Positions 35,893 to 45,938 of a stretch of DNA of 64,000 nucleotides are shown piece by piece. Source of the DNA: Nitratireductor aestuarii (GTDB taxonomy: Bacteria > Pseudomonadota > Alphaproteobacteria > Rhizobiales > Rhizobiaceae). Where the stretch lies: NCBI RefSeq assembly GCF_014641695.1, contig NZ_BMIF01000004.1, forward strand, positions 186,001 through 250,000. Reading direction: 5' to 3'. Made by a program: the position numbers and the translations under genes. The notes under the pieces were generated by a model that ran no database searches, was not told the origin of the DNA, and was given only the letters and a program-made list of their open reading frames with translations. How positions within the stretch are numbered: position 1 is the first letter of the stretch; every line of letters begins with the position of its first letter.

Positions 35893-37734
35893 ATGGGTCT
35901 GCACTACGCAAGCAGCGATACTGCCAGTTCAGCAGCCACGACAGACGCCAAGAGCCTCGGTGATCTGCCTGAATGGAACCTCGCGGACCTCTACCCCGGA
36001 ATGGATAGCCCGGAGTTGAAAGCTGATCTGGAGCGGCTCCAGAAGGACGCCGCTGCTTTCGAGAAGACCTGGAAGGGTCGTCTGGCCAACGAGGCCAAGA
36101 AAGGCGCGGAAGGAAAGCTGGGCGAAGCCTTGCAGCAGTACGAAGTGCTGTCTGAACTGTTCGGCCGTGTAGGCTCTTATGGCGGGCTGCTCTACTTCGG
36201 CAACACCACGGATCCCGCAATCGCCAAGTTCTATGGCGACCTGCAGCAGAAGCTCACCGACGGCAGCACCCACACCATCTTCTTCGCGCTTGAGCTCAAC
36301 AACATCGACGAGGACCTGATCCAGCAAGCCTTCGATCAGGACCCGTCATTCGGCCATTACCGGTCCTGGGTCATGGACCTGCGCAGAGCCAAGCCTTACC
36401 AGCTTGACGACAAACTGGAGCAGCTGTTCCACGAAACCTCGTTGACCGGCGCCGGCGCGTGGAACCGCCTTTTTGATGAGACGCTCGCAAGCCTGCGCTT
36501 CAATGTGGATGGCGAGGAGCTTCCTTTGGAGCCGACCCTGAACCTGATGCAGAGCCCCGATGGAGAGGTTCGCCGCAAGGGCGCCGAGGCCGTGGCCGAA
36601 ACGCTCGGCGCCAACATCCGCCTGTTCACGCTGATCACCAATACGCTCGCCAAGGACAAGGAGATCTCCGACCGCTGGCGTAATTTTGAGGATGTCGCGG
36701 ATTCCCGCCACCTGACCAATCGCGTCGAGCGCGATGTCGTGGATGCGCTGGTAACAGCGGTCAAGGATGCCTACCCGCGCATTTCCCACCGCTATTATGC
36801 GATGAAGGCCAAGTGGCTGGGCATGGACAAGCTCAACCATTGGGACCGCAACGCTCCGCTTCCGGAAACCCCGCAGGCCATCATTCCCTGGGACGAGGCG
36901 AAGGATACGGTGCTCTCCGCCTACAACGCCTTCTCGCCCCAAATGGCTGACATCGCCCGGCAGTTCTTCGACAAGCGCTGGATCGATGCGCCGGTGCGTC
37001 CCGGCAAGTCCTCCGGGGCTTTCGCACACCCTACGGTTCCCTCGGTGCACCCCTACGTGATGCTCAACTACCTGGGCAAACCGCGGGATGTCATGACCCT
37101 TGCCCACGAGCTCGGTCACGGCGTTCACCAGGTACTTGCGGGGACACAGGGTGCGCTCATGTCGGAAACGCCGCTGACGCTGGCGGAAACCGCGTCCGTG
37201 TTCGGCGAGATGCTGACGTTCCGCTCGATGCTTGATCGCACGACCAGCAAGCGTGAGCGAAAAGCCATGCTCGCGCAGAAGGTCGAGGACATGATCAACA
37301 CGGTCGTGCGCCAGATCGCCTTCTACGAGTTTGAGCGGAAGGTGCACACCGAGCGTAAGCAAGGCGAGCTGACCTCAGACGACCTTGGCAGGCTATGGCT
37401 CTCCGTCCAGCAGGACAGCCTGGGGCAAGCGGTCGAGATTCACCCGGGTTACGAGACCTTCTGGGCCTATATCCCGCACTTCATCCATTCACCGTTCTAT
37501 GTCTACGCCTATGCGTTCGGCGATTGCCTGGTGAACTCGCTCTATGCAGTCTATCAGAACTCGGAAAAGGGCTTTCAGGAGAAGTACTTCGATCTCCTCA
37601 AGGCTGGCGGTACCAAGCACCATTCGGAGCTGCTCGCCCCGTTCGGCCTGGATGCGAGCGATCCGAGCTTCTGGCACAAGGGTCTGTCGGTCATCGAAGA
37701 CCTGATCAACGAACTGGCAGCGCTTGAAGACTGA
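35893..37734 (+). CDS. pepF: oligoendopeptidase F (M3 family)
   Basis: This 613-residue cytosolic zinc peptidase hydrolyses short peptides of roughly 7-17 residues. The HELGHGVHQ motif at about residue 405 supplies two zinc ligands and the catalytic glutamate, and the downstream ETASVFGEM glutamate is the third ligand. The start at 35893 follows AAGGAG. Length and motif spacing are standard. Its last 11 bases overlap the start of the pabB frame. Confidence 0.95.
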   Translation: MGLHYASSDTASSAATTDAKSLGDLPEWNLADLYPGMDSPELKADLERLQKDAAAFEKTWKGRLANEAKKGAEGKLGEALQQYEVLSELFGRVGSYGGLLYFGNTTDPAIAKFYGDLQQKLTDGSTHTIFFALELNNIDEDLIQQAFDQDPSFGHYRSWVMDLRRAKPYQLDDKLEQLFHETSLTGAGAWNRLFDETLASLRFNVDGEELPLEPTLNLMQSPDGEVRRKGAEAVAETLGANIRLFTLITNTLAKDKEISDRWRNFEDVADSRHLTNRVERDVVDALVTAVKDAYPRISHRYYAMKAKWLGMDKLNHWDRNAPLPETPQAIIPWDEAKDTVLSAYNAFSPQMADIARQFFDKRWIDAPVRPGKSSGAFAHPTVPSVHPYVMLNYLGKPRDVMTLAHELGHGVHQVLAGTQGALMSETPLTLAETASVFGEMLTFRSMLDRTTSKRERKAMLAQKVEDMINTVVRQIAFYEFERKVHTERKQGELTSDDLGRLWLSVQQDSLGQAVEIHPGYETFWAYIPHFIHSPFYVYAYAFGDCLVNSLYAVYQNSEKGFQEKYFDLLKAGGTKHHSELLAPFGLDASDPSFWHKGLSVIEDLINELAALED

Positions 37735-38757
37735 ACGACGCCACGTTGCGCTGTTTCGCAACGATCTGGGAGGGGAAAGCTTCCTCTTCCAGAACCCGCG
37801 CGAGCTCATCATTGCGGAAGAGCCCGGGGAGCTGCTGCCAGGTCTTGAACGGGCGGAGCAGGCCCAGCGCGATGGGCTCTGGGTAGCCGGCTATATTTCT
37901 TATGAAGCGGGTTACCTGCTCGACCCGGCGCTGACGGACCTGCTTCCCTCCCAACGGGACTGTCCGCTTCTGGTACTTGGGACTTTCGACGCGCCAGATA
38001 CAACGTATGAACCGCAGGCGGACGTCACCAGATTGCGCTCTTCCATTTGCTGGCGAAGACGCAGCCGGTCCGCCATTCCGCCTTCATCGACCTGGATGGG
38101 CCCACGATCCTGTCGCGGTCGCCCGAGCTCTTCTTCTCCGTGTCGCGGAGCGGCTGGATCGAGACGTTGCCGATGAAGGGAACGATGCCGCGCGGCTCGA
38201 CGCCTGAGGAGGATGAGGCCTACCGCAAACACCTTCGTCGCGATCCGAAGATCCAAGCGGAAAACCGGATGATAGTCGACCTCCTGCGCAATGACATGTC
38301 GCGGATCAGCGAGGCCGGCAGCGTCGACGTTCCCGACCTCTTCGAGGTTCAGACCTATCCAACCCTGCACCAGATGGTGAGCCGTATCCGGGCGAAGCTC
38401 AGGCCAGACACCGGGCTAATGGAAATCATGCACGCACTTTTTCCCTGCGGTTCAATCACCGGGGCGCCGAAGATCAGCGCCATGCGGATCTTGCGCCAGC
38501 TGGAGGATACGCCACGGGGCGTCTATTGCGGCGCAATCGGATGGGCTGCACCCGACGGAACGATGAAGTTCAACGTCGCGATTCGTACGATGTCACTCTT
38601 TGCCGATGGGCGCGCCACCTACAACGTCGGGGGCGGAGTGATCCTCGATTCCACAGCTGAGGCGGAGTATGATGAGTGCCTGCTAAAGGCGCAGTCTATT
38701 GCAAGGCATTGTGATGGGGGGATTGCACGGTCGCCCGTTATCCACCGGAAGTCTTGA
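37724..38757 (+). pseudogene. pabB: pabB, aminodeoxychorismate synthase component I, frameshifted with internal deletion
   Basis: Two frames together spell PabB. Frame 2 (from a TTG at 37724) gives the N-terminal part, ending properly near EPQADVT at about 38029. Frame 1 resumes at IALFHLLAKTQPVRHSAF from 38032 and continues to 38757 with the conserved SRSPELFF, MKGTMPRG, AENRMIVDLLRND, PCGSITGAPK and YNVGGGV. Between them roughly 35-40 residues expected in PabB are missing, including the IxxGDxYQxNLT segment. The lost length is not a multiple of three. The product would be a ~100-residue fragment followed by nonsense, so the gene is inactive as written, or the assembly is wrong here. Confidence 0.8.
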
Positions 38758-38931
38758 GCGGGGTCGTGCATCCCGCTTGACGTACGGAGGATCTGGCGAT
38801 TTGGGGTTCTGGATAACCAATGGCAATTCTGCAACATTATCGTGCGCTAAACATTATAAGCATCGCCGGTGCTTGATTTTTAGTCGGATAAGGTCGCGAA
38901 TGGACCAAACTGATAGCTTCAGGAGGCCCTG

Positions 38932-39315
38932 ATGAAGTTGAATTTTAGACATGCCGCCTATCTGGCGATGGCATCCACTCTTGTCATTTCCGGATGCGTT
39001 TCTGCTCCTCAGGGTGGATACGGGCCTGCCGGCAATGTGCGGGCATCGAGCCCCGTCGAAGGACAGTGGTCCGACACGCAGGGCGTTGCGATCTCGACCT
39101 TCTCCGGCGGCGCGTTCCAGTCGGTCGCAACCGACACCGGCAACAAGCTTTCCGAAGGCACCTACCGTCAGGTCGATGCAAACAACATCGAGATCTCGAT
39201 GACGTCGCTCATCCGCCAGACGCAGATGCGCGTGAACTGCACGCTGGCAACGCCGTCGCAGCTCAACTGCACCAACGCCGGCGGCCAGAACTTCTCGCTG
39301 ATTCGCCGCGGCTAA
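38932..39315 (+). CDS. omp10: outer-membrane lipoprotein Omp10
   Basis: This 127-residue lipoprotein has a lipobox VISGC with Cys22. The mature part resembles Brucella Omp10: VEGQWSDTQGVAISTFSGG, SEGTYRQVD, then MTSLIRQTQMRVNC and LNCTNAGGQNFSLIRRG, with two cysteines likely bridged. The ribosome site AGGAGG lies 6 bases before the start. Omp10 is a surface lipoprotein of Rhizobiales whose function is not defined beyond envelope integrity. Confidence 0.88.
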   Translation: MKLNFRHAAYLAMASTLVISGCVSAPQGGYGPAGNVRASSPVEGQWSDTQGVAISTFSGGAFQSVATDTGNKLSEGTYRQVDANNIEISMTSLIRQTQMRVNCTLATPSQLNCTNAGGQNFSLIRRG

Positions 39316-39336
39316 GCAAAGTCTCAGCCATGGATG

Positions 39337-39358
39337 AGGGCCGGGACTCCCGGCTCTC
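39337..39358 (+). terminator. hairpin after omp10
   Basis: GCCGGGA-C-TCCCGGC is a perfect 7-bp dyad around one base, with GAG/CTC-type flanks extending the stem. It lies 22 bases after the omp10 stop. No T-run follows. Confidence 0.5.
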
Positions 39359-39462
39359 CTGCTTTGGAAGTCGTGGGAACGCATGATGTTGACCTGCGGC
39401 TACTGGCATCATTGAATTTTGCGGCACACCGCTTACCTACCCACGCAGCAAGGAGCAGCGGT

Positions 39463-40524
39463 ATGACGCAGGGTACAGTTTCAGCAATTTCAGCATCACC
39501 AGTGTCGGGGGCAGAGGCTCCTTTGGCGGAAAGCCCAAAACGCAAGACGGCCGTTCTCCTCGTGAACCTCGGTACGCCCGACGGCACCGACTATTGGCCG
39601 ATGCGCCGCTATCTGAGCGAGTTCCTGTCGGACCGCCGCGTCATCGAATGGCCGGTTGCCATCTGGCAGCCGATCCTGCAGGGCATCGTGCTCTCAACGC
39701 GTCCGAAGAAGTCGGGTGCGGCCTATGAGTCCGTCTGGAACAAGGAACGCAACGAATCACCGCTACGCACCTTCACCCGCGAACAGGGCGAGAAGCTTGC
39801 TGAACTGCTTGCCGACGAGCCGAACGTCATCGTTGACTGGGCGATGCGCTATGGCAATCCCTCTATCGAGGAAGTGACCTCCCGCCTGCTCGCCCAGGGT
39901 TGCGAGCAGATCGTCATGTTCCCGCTCTATCCGCAGTATTCCGCAACGACGACCGCCACGGTGAACGACAAGTTCTTCGAAGCGCTGATGAAGCTGCGTT
40001 ACCAGCCTGCCAGCCGCACCGTACCGGACTATCACAACGAGCCGGTCTATATCGACGCACTCGCTACGTCCATCGAGCGGCATCTGGCGGCCACGGGCAG
40101 TAACCCCGAAATAGTCATCGCCTCCTACCACGGCATTCCGCAGAGCTATGCCAAGAAAGGTGATCCCTACCCCAAGCAATGCCTTGAGACGACTCGGCTC
40201 TTGCGCGAGCGCCTCGGATGGGATGAGAAGAAGCTCATCACCTGCTTCCAGTCACGCTTTGGCCCGGAAGAGTGGCTGCAGCCCTATACGGACAAGACTG
40301 TCGAGAAGCTTGGGAAGGAGGGCGTAAAGTCAATCGCGGTCTTCAACCCGGGCTTCGTCGCGGACTGCCTGGAAACGCTTGAGGAAATCGCGGTTGAGGC
40401 CGGCCACATCTTCAAGGAAGCAGGCGGCGAGCACTTTACCCACATCCCCTGCCTCAATGCATCGGATCTGGGCATGAAAGTCATCGAGACCATGGTGCGC
40501 CGCGAGCTCCAGGGCTGGATCTGA
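39463..40524 (+). CDS. hemH: ferrochelatase
   Basis: This 353-residue enzyme inserts ferrous iron into protoporphyrin IX, the last step of heme synthesis, at the inner membrane. VLLVNLGTPDG opens the fold (about residue 30). The conserved MFPLYPQYSATT and SYHGIPQSYAKKGDPY, whose His is the metal-site residue, and the later FNPGFVADCLETLEE with its glutamates are present. The start at 39463 follows AAGGAG. Length is usual for the proteobacterial enzyme. It stands alone, with 100 bases before qmcA. Confidence 0.96.
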   Translation: MTQGTVSAISASPVSGAEAPLAESPKRKTAVLLVNLGTPDGTDYWPMRRYLSEFLSDRRVIEWPVAIWQPILQGIVLSTRPKKSGAAYESVWNKERNESPLRTFTREQGEKLAELLADEPNVIVDWAMRYGNPSIEEVTSRLLAQGCEQIVMFPLYPQYSATTTATVNDKFFEALMKLRYQPASRTVPDYHNEPVYIDALATSIERHLAATGSNPEIVIASYHGIPQSYAKKGDPYPKQCLETTRLLRERLGWDEKKLITCFQSRFGPEEWLQPYTDKTVEKLGKEGVKSIAVFNPGFVADCLETLEEIAVEAGHIFKEAGGEHFTHIPCLNASDLGMKVIETMVRRELQGWI

Positions 40525-40628
40525 AGCGTTATTTACGCCTCTCCAGGAAGATGTAATAACGGGAAACCAGAGGGGAGGAGAAACCCTCTCCGACTGGCTG
40601 CTGGCGCGTTACATCGTCTGGAGAGAAA

Positions 40629-41591
40629 ATGGGCTTTTCCGGTTTTGACATTCTGATCCCCGTACTGGTCATCCTGGTATTTCTGGTTCTGTTTGCCGGT
40701 GCAAAAACGGTACCCCAGGGCCATGCCTATACGGTCGAGCGCTTCGGACGGTATACGCGCACGCTGACGCCGGGCCTCAACATCATCATTCCCTTCATCG
40801 ACCGCATCGGCGCCCGCATGAACATGATGGAGCAGGTGCTCGACGTCCCGACGCAGGAGGTCATCACCCGCGACAACGCCATTGTCGCCGTCGACGGCGT
40901 TGCCTTCTATCAGGTGCTGAACGCAGCGCAGGCCGCCTATCAGGTCGCCAATCTGGAAAACGCCATCCTGAACCTCACCATGACTAACATCCGCTCCGTC
41001 ATGGGCTCGATGGACCTCGACGAACTCCTCTCCAACCGCGATGCGATCAACGAGCGTCTGCTGCGCATCGTCGATGAAGCAGCTCATCCGTGGGGCATCA
41101 AGGTCACGCGCGTCGAGATCAAGGACATCAATCCGCCAGCTAACCTCGTGGAATCAATGGCCCGCCAGATGATGGCGGAGCGCACGAAGCGTGCACAGAT
41201 TCTCGAGGCCGAAGGTCTCAAGCAGGCGCAGATCCTCGAAGCCGAGGGCCGGCGCGAAGCCGCCTTCCGCGACGCCGAAGCGCGTGAACGTCAGGCCGAG
41301 GCAGAAGCCCGCGCGACGCAAGTTGTGTCACAGGCGATCGCCGAGGGTGACGTGCAGGCCATCAACTATTTCGTGGCGCAGAAGTACACGGAGGCCCTGG
41401 CGACCATCGGCTCCTCCAACAACAACAAAATCGTGCTGATGCCCTTCGAGGCGGCTTCGCTTATCGGTTCGCTCGGCGGCGTCGGCGCCATCGCCAAGGA
41501 AGTCTTCGGCAACGCGAATTCTGATGCGCCAGCTGCGCCTCGCCGTTCGACCGCCCGTCCGCCGGTCGTCACCCGTCCGACGGAGGAGTAA
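40629..41591 (+). CDS. qmcA: SPFH/band-7 membrane protease subunit (QmcA-like)
   Basis: This 320-residue protein has one N-terminal membrane helix (about 6-24) and an SPFH domain that begins [20 protein letters not shown] long coiled coil rich in Glu and Ala follows ([28 protein letters not shown]..., ~190-245), and the C-terminus is Pro/Arg-rich. QmcA oligomerises in the inner membrane and is linked to FtsH-type quality control. The following NfeD gene, eight bases on, is its usual partner. Confidence 0.93.
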   Translation: MGFSGFDILIPVLVILVFLVLFAGAKTVPQGHAYTVERFGRYTRTLTPGLNIIIPFIDRIGARMNMMEQVLDVPTQEVITRDNAIVAVDGVAFYQVLNAAQAAYQVANLENAILNLTMTNIRSVMGSMDLDELLSNRDAINERLLRIVDEAAHPWGIKVTRVEIKDINPPANLVESMARQMMAERTKRAQILEAEGLKQAQILEAEGRREAAFRDAEARERQAEAEARATQVVSQAIAEGDVQAINYFVAQKYTEALATIGSSNNNKIVLMPFEAASLIGSLGGVGAIAKEVFGNANSDAPAAPRRSTARPPVVTRPTEE

Positions 41592-41599
41592 GGCGTAGC

Positions 41600-42061
41600 A
41601 TGATCATCAGCACTCTCAGCGATCTGGGTGCCTGGAACTGGATGCTTCTCGGCGCCATCCTGCTGGCGCTGGAGATCATCATTCCCGGCGTCTTTCTGCT
41701 CTGGATCGGCATTGCAGCGCTCATCACCGGAGCGCTCTCCCTGCAGCTCTGGTCCATGGAGATCTGGTCTTGGCAAGTCCAGGTGATTGTCTTCCTGGTT
41801 CTGTCGCTGGTCTCGGTGGTCGTGGGAAAACGCTGGAGTGACCGGGCAGCAGCTCAAAGCACGGATGAGCCGCTCCTCAACATGCGCGCCGCGCAGCTGA
41901 TCGGCCGGACGGCCGTACTCGATCATCCGATCCAGGAAGGGCGCGGACGCATCCGGCTTGACGATACCGTCTGGCGCGTCAGCGGGCCGGATCTGCCCGC
42001 TGGTTCAAGGGTAAAGGTTGTCTCGGTGCACGGCACCGAGCTGCACGTCGAGGCTGTTTAG
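41600..42061 (+). CDS. NfeD family membrane protein
   Basis: This 153-residue protein has three or four N-terminal hydrophobic stretches (from WMLLGAILLALEIIIPGVFLLWIGIAALITGAL). A C-terminal OB-fold domain (residues ~95-150: LIGRTAVLDHPIQEGRGRIRLDDTVWRVSGPDLPAGSRVKV) ends the chain. It is the short NfeD1b type, without a ClpP-like protease. The gene is eight bases after qmcA and is presumably cotranslated with it. The pair keeps membrane microdomains and membrane proteins in order. Confidence 0.93.
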   Translation: MIISTLSDLGAWNWMLLGAILLALEIIIPGVFLLWIGIAALITGALSLQLWSMEIWSWQVQVIVFLVLSLVSVVVGKRWSDRAAAQSTDEPLLNMRAAQLIGRTAVLDHPIQEGRGRIRLDDTVWRVSGPDLPAGSRVKVVSVHGTELHVEAV

Positions 42062-42075
42062 CCCTTCGGCGTGAC

Positions 42076-43071
42076 TCAGGCCGCGCCGATCCTGAGCAGA
42101 TCGTGCAGGTGCACGATGCCCACGGGCTTCCCTGCTTCCACCACCATCAGTGCGGTGATGGACGATGAATTGACGATCTGCAGCGCGGCGGCTGCCAGCA
42201 GCGAAGGCTCGATCGTCTTCGGGTTGCGCGTCATCACTTCATCGACGGTCATTGCCAGGAGATCGCTGCTCATGTGACGGCGCAAGTCACCGTCAGTGAT
42301 GATGCCGATCAGTTCCTGAGCGGGTCCGGTAATGCCGACGCAGCCAAAGCCTTTCCGCGAAATTTCGAGGATCGCATCGCTCATCGGCGTGCCGGAGGCA
42401 ACGAGCGGCACTTCCTCGTCGCGGTGCATGATCTCGCCGATGCGGCGGAGGTTCGCGCCAAGCTGCCCGCCCGGATGAAAGGTGCGGAAATTGTCCGGCG
42501 TGAAGCCGCGAGCCTCAAGAAGCGCCACGGCCAGCGCGTCACCCACTACGAGCTGCAACAAGGTGGAGGTGGTAGGCGCCAGGTTGTGCGGGCATGCCTC
42601 GCGCACCTTCGGCAGGCCAAGAACAACCGTCGACTCGCGCGCCAGCGCAGACTGCTCGCCAGCCGTAAGCGCGATCAGCGGAATCGAGAAACGGCGCGCA
42701 TAGGCGACGATGCCCTTCAGCTCCGCAGTTTCGCCAGACCAGGACAGCGCCAGGATCACATCGCCCGGCGTGATCATGCCGAGGTCGCCGTGGTTTGCTT
42801 CAACGGGATGAACGAAGAAGGACGGCGTTCCGGTCGAAGAGAGCGAGGCTGCGATCTTGGAGCCGATGTGGCCACTCTTGCCGACGCCCGTAACGATCAC
42901 GCGTCCGGAGATCCCGGAGATGAGATCGACGGCCTCAGCAAAGGGCTTGGCAAGGCCGTTGCCCAAAGCATGTTCCAGCGCTGCAAGCGCTTCTTTTTCG
43001 GCTTCAAGGGTTCGGACGGCAGATGCGATGGCCGCAGCAGCGTCTGTCTTTTGGGTCGAATTGGTCAACAT
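42076..43071 (-). CDS. kdsD: arabinose-5-phosphate isomerase (KpsF/GutQ)
   Basis: This 331-residue enzyme makes arabinose-5-phosphate, the precursor of KDO in lipopolysaccharide. The SIS domain (residues ~35-190) has GVGKSGHIGSKIAASLSSTGTPSFFVHPVEANHGDLG and SGETAELKG. Two CBS domains follow (MHRDEEVPLV..., VMTRNPKTIEPS...; ~205-331). The start at 43071 is a compromise: the upstream in-frame codon at 43116 lacks a ribosome site and this one has only GAAG. It is convergent with nfeD. Confidence 0.93.
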   Translation of the reverse strand: MLTNSTQKTDAAAAIASAVRTLEAEKEALAALEHALGNGLAKPFAEAVDLISGISGRVIVTGVGKSGHIGSKIAASLSSTGTPSFFVHPVEANHGDLGMITPGDVILALSWSGETAELKGIVAYARRFSIPLIALTAGEQSALARESTVVLGLPKVREACPHNLAPTTSTLLQLVVGDALAVALLEARGFTPDNFRTFHPGGQLGANLRRIGEIMHRDEEVPLVASGTPMSDAILEISRKGFGCVGITGPAQELIGIITDGDLRRHMSSDLLAMTVDEVMTRNPKTIEPSLLAAAALQIVNSSSITALMVVEAGKPVGIVHLHDLLRIGAA

Positions 43072-43314
43072 CTTCACGCGATTAGCGCTTTCACAGCGCC
43101 ATGTCACGCCTTTCACGCAGGTGGGGCCAGGGTTTTTCCATCAATCTTGTATTAACCATGAAGCTTTACTGATTGGTTACCTGGATCATTACAGCCTTTC
43201 GTTGAAACGCTGAAATAAGCCAGGTGCCTGTTTTCCGCAGTTCCGGACGGAAATCCGGTTGCTAGTTTCCGGGAACTGCTCGTGGCGCCATGAGGCGCTG
43301 CCAAGGCTTGGTAG

Positions 43315-44862
43315 ATGGCGTTTCGGGGTTATTATAACAGAGTTTCAGTGCTGTGCCTTCTGGCCGTAGCAGGCGCGCTGCCCGCTGCGGAATACGCTCT
43401 TGCCGAGGAGCTGGAACTGCGCGGAACGATAGCCGGCTCGCTGATCGGACACGGAGATCCAAAGCTGATCGATCTCATTGACACCGGTGCGATCGAAGAT
43501 CCTTCCTATGAACCGGTCAGTTCGGCCGACCTCCCTGCCAGACCTGATTCCGGTTCCATGCTCGGCAGCGGCATCACTGTTTCCGCGAGCGAAAAGGGCG
43601 CAACGCCGCCTTCCCTGTCCACCAGCCCTCTCAGTGAGCGCACAAACCTGCGCGTCGGCACTGTTTCCGACCCGGCACGACGGCTTAACCAGCGCATTCA
43701 GCCCCTGCAGGGCGCAAAACTGCGTCGGGACGAGAACCCATATGCGCCGATGGGAATTCGAGCAGGCACGATCACCCTCTTCCCGACACTAGAGTCGGGC
43801 ATCACGGCTACAACGAACGGCACCAGCAGCCCAGGCGGAGACAGTGCCGTTCTCTCGGAGACGCGACTGGAGCTGCGCGGAAACTCTGACTGGTCGCGCC
43901 ATCGTCTCGAATTCGGCGGCAATCTCGATTACCAAAATGCCCTTTCTGGTGATGTGGAGCCCGAGCTCAGGGGCGGGGCAGACGCTTCGCTGCGGCTCGA
44001 CATCAACCACTCGCTCGCCGCTACCGCGAGCCTCGGCTATGCGGCGGAGCGCGAATCCCTCAACTCTCCGCTCGCCGTTGCAGGCGTGGACCGTCAGCCG
44101 TTGAAGCATCAACTGACGGCAGCCCTGGCGTTGGAAAGGGGTCTGGGACCGCTGCGGCTCACCGTCGCCGGAGAGGTATTGCGCGAGACCTATGACGCAG
44201 CACGGCTCTCCGACGGGACGGAAATCTCCCAGTCAGACCGTGATTCCACACTGGCGCTCGCCCGGCTGCGGGTCGGCTATGAGGTTTCCCCTGCCTTCCT
44301 GCCCTTCGTTGAAGTAGAGGCCGGACGGCGCATCTACGACGAAGATTTGGACAGTGCCGGCTACGATCGCTCTGCCAAGCGTTTCGGAGCCCGGGCCGGC
44401 GTCGTCACCGACATCGCCGAGAAGCTCGCGGGCGAAGTCTCGATCGGCTGGATCTCCGAGGATTTTGACGATTCGCGGCTGCGCAGGCTATCGGGGCTGG
44501 CGCTTGCCGCCTCCCTCCAGTGGTCACCGATCCGTGGGACGAACGTCTTCCTTGATGCGTCCACCACGGTGGAAGGTGGCTCGGGGGCTGACAGCGGCTC
44601 GATCCTGCATGCGGCAGCGCTTCGCGTCGAGCGCCAGCTGCGCTCCAACCTGACGGGCGATCTGCGCGTTGGAGCAGAGTGGCGCGACTTTGATGCCGGT
44701 GGCCATGACCTGACGCTGCGTGGTCAGGCGAGCCTCACCTGGTGGCTGAACCGCTATGCGGCGCTTGTCGCGCGGCTGGGTCACGAGAAGCGCTCAAGCA
44801 GCGATCCGTCACGCGAATATGACGCCACAAGCGTCTATGTCGGGATGAAGTTCCAGAGGTAA
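43315..44862 (+). CDS. outer-membrane beta-barrel protein of polysaccharide-export type
   Basis: This 515-residue protein has a signal peptide (ending near EYALAEELE). Residues ~30-150 are disordered and rich in Ser and Pro. From ARTLFPTLESG-like ITLFPTLESGITATTNGTSS (~159) onward it consists of alternating amphipathic strands with glycine/arginine turns. These give a large barrel and end YVGMKFQR with the C-terminal Phe. It resembles BBP2/VpsM-type barrels of exopolysaccharide clusters, but no polysaccharide genes adjoin except galU downstream. Confidence 0.75.
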   Translation: MAFRGYYNRVSVLCLLAVAGALPAAEYALAEELELRGTIAGSLIGHGDPKLIDLIDTGAIEDPSYEPVSSADLPARPDSGSMLGSGITVSASEKGATPPSLSTSPLSERTNLRVGTVSDPARRLNQRIQPLQGAKLRRDENPYAPMGIRAGTITLFPTLESGITATTNGTSSPGGDSAVLSETRLELRGNSDWSRHRLEFGGNLDYQNALSGDVEPELRGGADASLRLDINHSLAATASLGYAAERESLNSPLAVAGVDRQPLKHQLTAALALERGLGPLRLTVAGEVLRETYDAARLSDGTEISQSDRDSTLALARLRVGYEVSPAFLPFVEVEAGRRIYDEDLDSAGYDRSAKRFGARAGVVTDIAEKLAGEVSIGWISEDFDDSRLRRLSGLALAASLQWSPIRGTNVFLDASTTVEGGSGADSGSILHAAALRVERQLRSNLTGDLRVGAEWRDFDAGGHDLTLRGQASLTWWLNRYAALVARLGHEKRSSSDPSREYDATSVYVGMKFQR

Positions 44863-44894
44863 GAGGCGCGGGCTTCACCCGCGCCAGCTCTGCG

Positions 44895-45770
44895 TCAAAG
44901 CTTGCCGATCATCTCGCGCAGCTCGCGCTCGATGTGCGGACGCATCTCACTGTTCTGGAGCGAGAAGGCCAGGTTTGCCAGCACGAAGCCCTCCGGCGAG
45001 CCGCAGTCGTAGGTATGGCCGCGGAAAATGTGCGCGTAGAACGGCTGGTCCTTGTGAAGACGCAGCATGGCGTCCGTCAGCTGGATTTCGTCTCCCGCGC
45101 CCTTTTCCTGGTGCTCCAGGAGTTCAAAGATCTCCGGCTGCAGGATGTAGCGGCCAGCGATGTAGAAATTCGACGGCGCGTTCTCAGGCTTCGGCTTCTC
45201 GACCATGGACGTGATCTGGAAACCCGTGTGGGTTTCCTCGCCCTTGCCGACAATACCGTACTTGTAGGTCTCGGACGGGTCGCATTCTTCAACGGCCAGG
45301 ACGTTGCCACCCGTGTCCTCGTAGAACTGTACCATTTCCTTGAGGCAGCCCGGCTCGGACTGCATGATCATGTCAGGGAGCAGCAGCGCGAAAGGTTCGT
45401 CGGCCACCAGTTCACGGGCGCACCATACGGCATGGCCAAGGCCAAGCGGAACCTGCTGGCGCGTGTAGCTCGTCTGGCCCGGCTTCGGCTGCATTGCCTC
45501 AAGCCGCTCCAGAATCTCGGTCTTGCCGCGACGCTGCAGCGTTTCATACAGCTCCACCTGTACGTCGAAGTGGTCTTCGATGGCGGTCTTGTTGCGACCC
45601 GTCACGAAGATGAAGTGTTCGATCCCAGCTTCACGTGCCTCGTCCACCACGTATTGGATCACCGGTCTGTCGACAACCGTCAGCATCTCCTTCGGCAATG
45701 CCTTGGTTGCTGGCAGGAACCGTGTGCCCAGCCCCGCCACGGGAAACACAGCCTTGCGGATCTTCTTCAT
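44895..45770 (-). CDS. galU: UTP-glucose-1-phosphate uridylyltransferase
   Basis: This 291-residue enzyme forms UDP-glucose from UTP and glucose-1-phosphate for glycan and lipid synthesis. The nucleotide-binding loop GLGTRFLPATK is at 13-23, with KEMLTVVDRPVIQYVV next. QVPLGLGHAVWCA, the metal aspartate in LLLPDM, and MVEKPKPENAPSNFYIAGRY also match. The start at 45770 follows AGGGGATATGAG. A much longer upstream open frame (to 46937) is the antisense of the next gene and is not part of the protein. Confidence 0.96.
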   Translation of the reverse strand: MKKIRKAVFPVAGLGTRFLPATKALPKEMLTVVDRPVIQYVVDEAREAGIEHFIFVTGRNKTAIEDHFDVQVELYETLQRRGKTEILERLEAMQPKPGQTSYTRQQVPLGLGHAVWCARELVADEPFALLLPDMIMQSEPGCLKEMVQFYEDTGGNVLAVEECDPSETYKYGIVGKGEETHTGFQITSMVEKPKPENAPSNFYIAGRYILQPEIFELLEHQEKGAGDEIQLTDAMLRLHKDQPFYAHIFRGHTYDCGSPEGFVLANLAFSLQNSEMRPHIERELREMIGKL

Positions 45771-45938
45771 AAACTCATATCCCCTAAAAAAAGCGCCTCG
45801 GAACAGAATGCGCAGAGCGTCAATCCGGATCCAACCTAAGAGTAAAAAAGACGTCAATTTGTTGGTGGCGCTTATATGGTAAACTATTTCTAAACCGCAA
45901 TCGGCGAAGAAGGTGGCTTGTTTGTTATGGAGGTAGTG

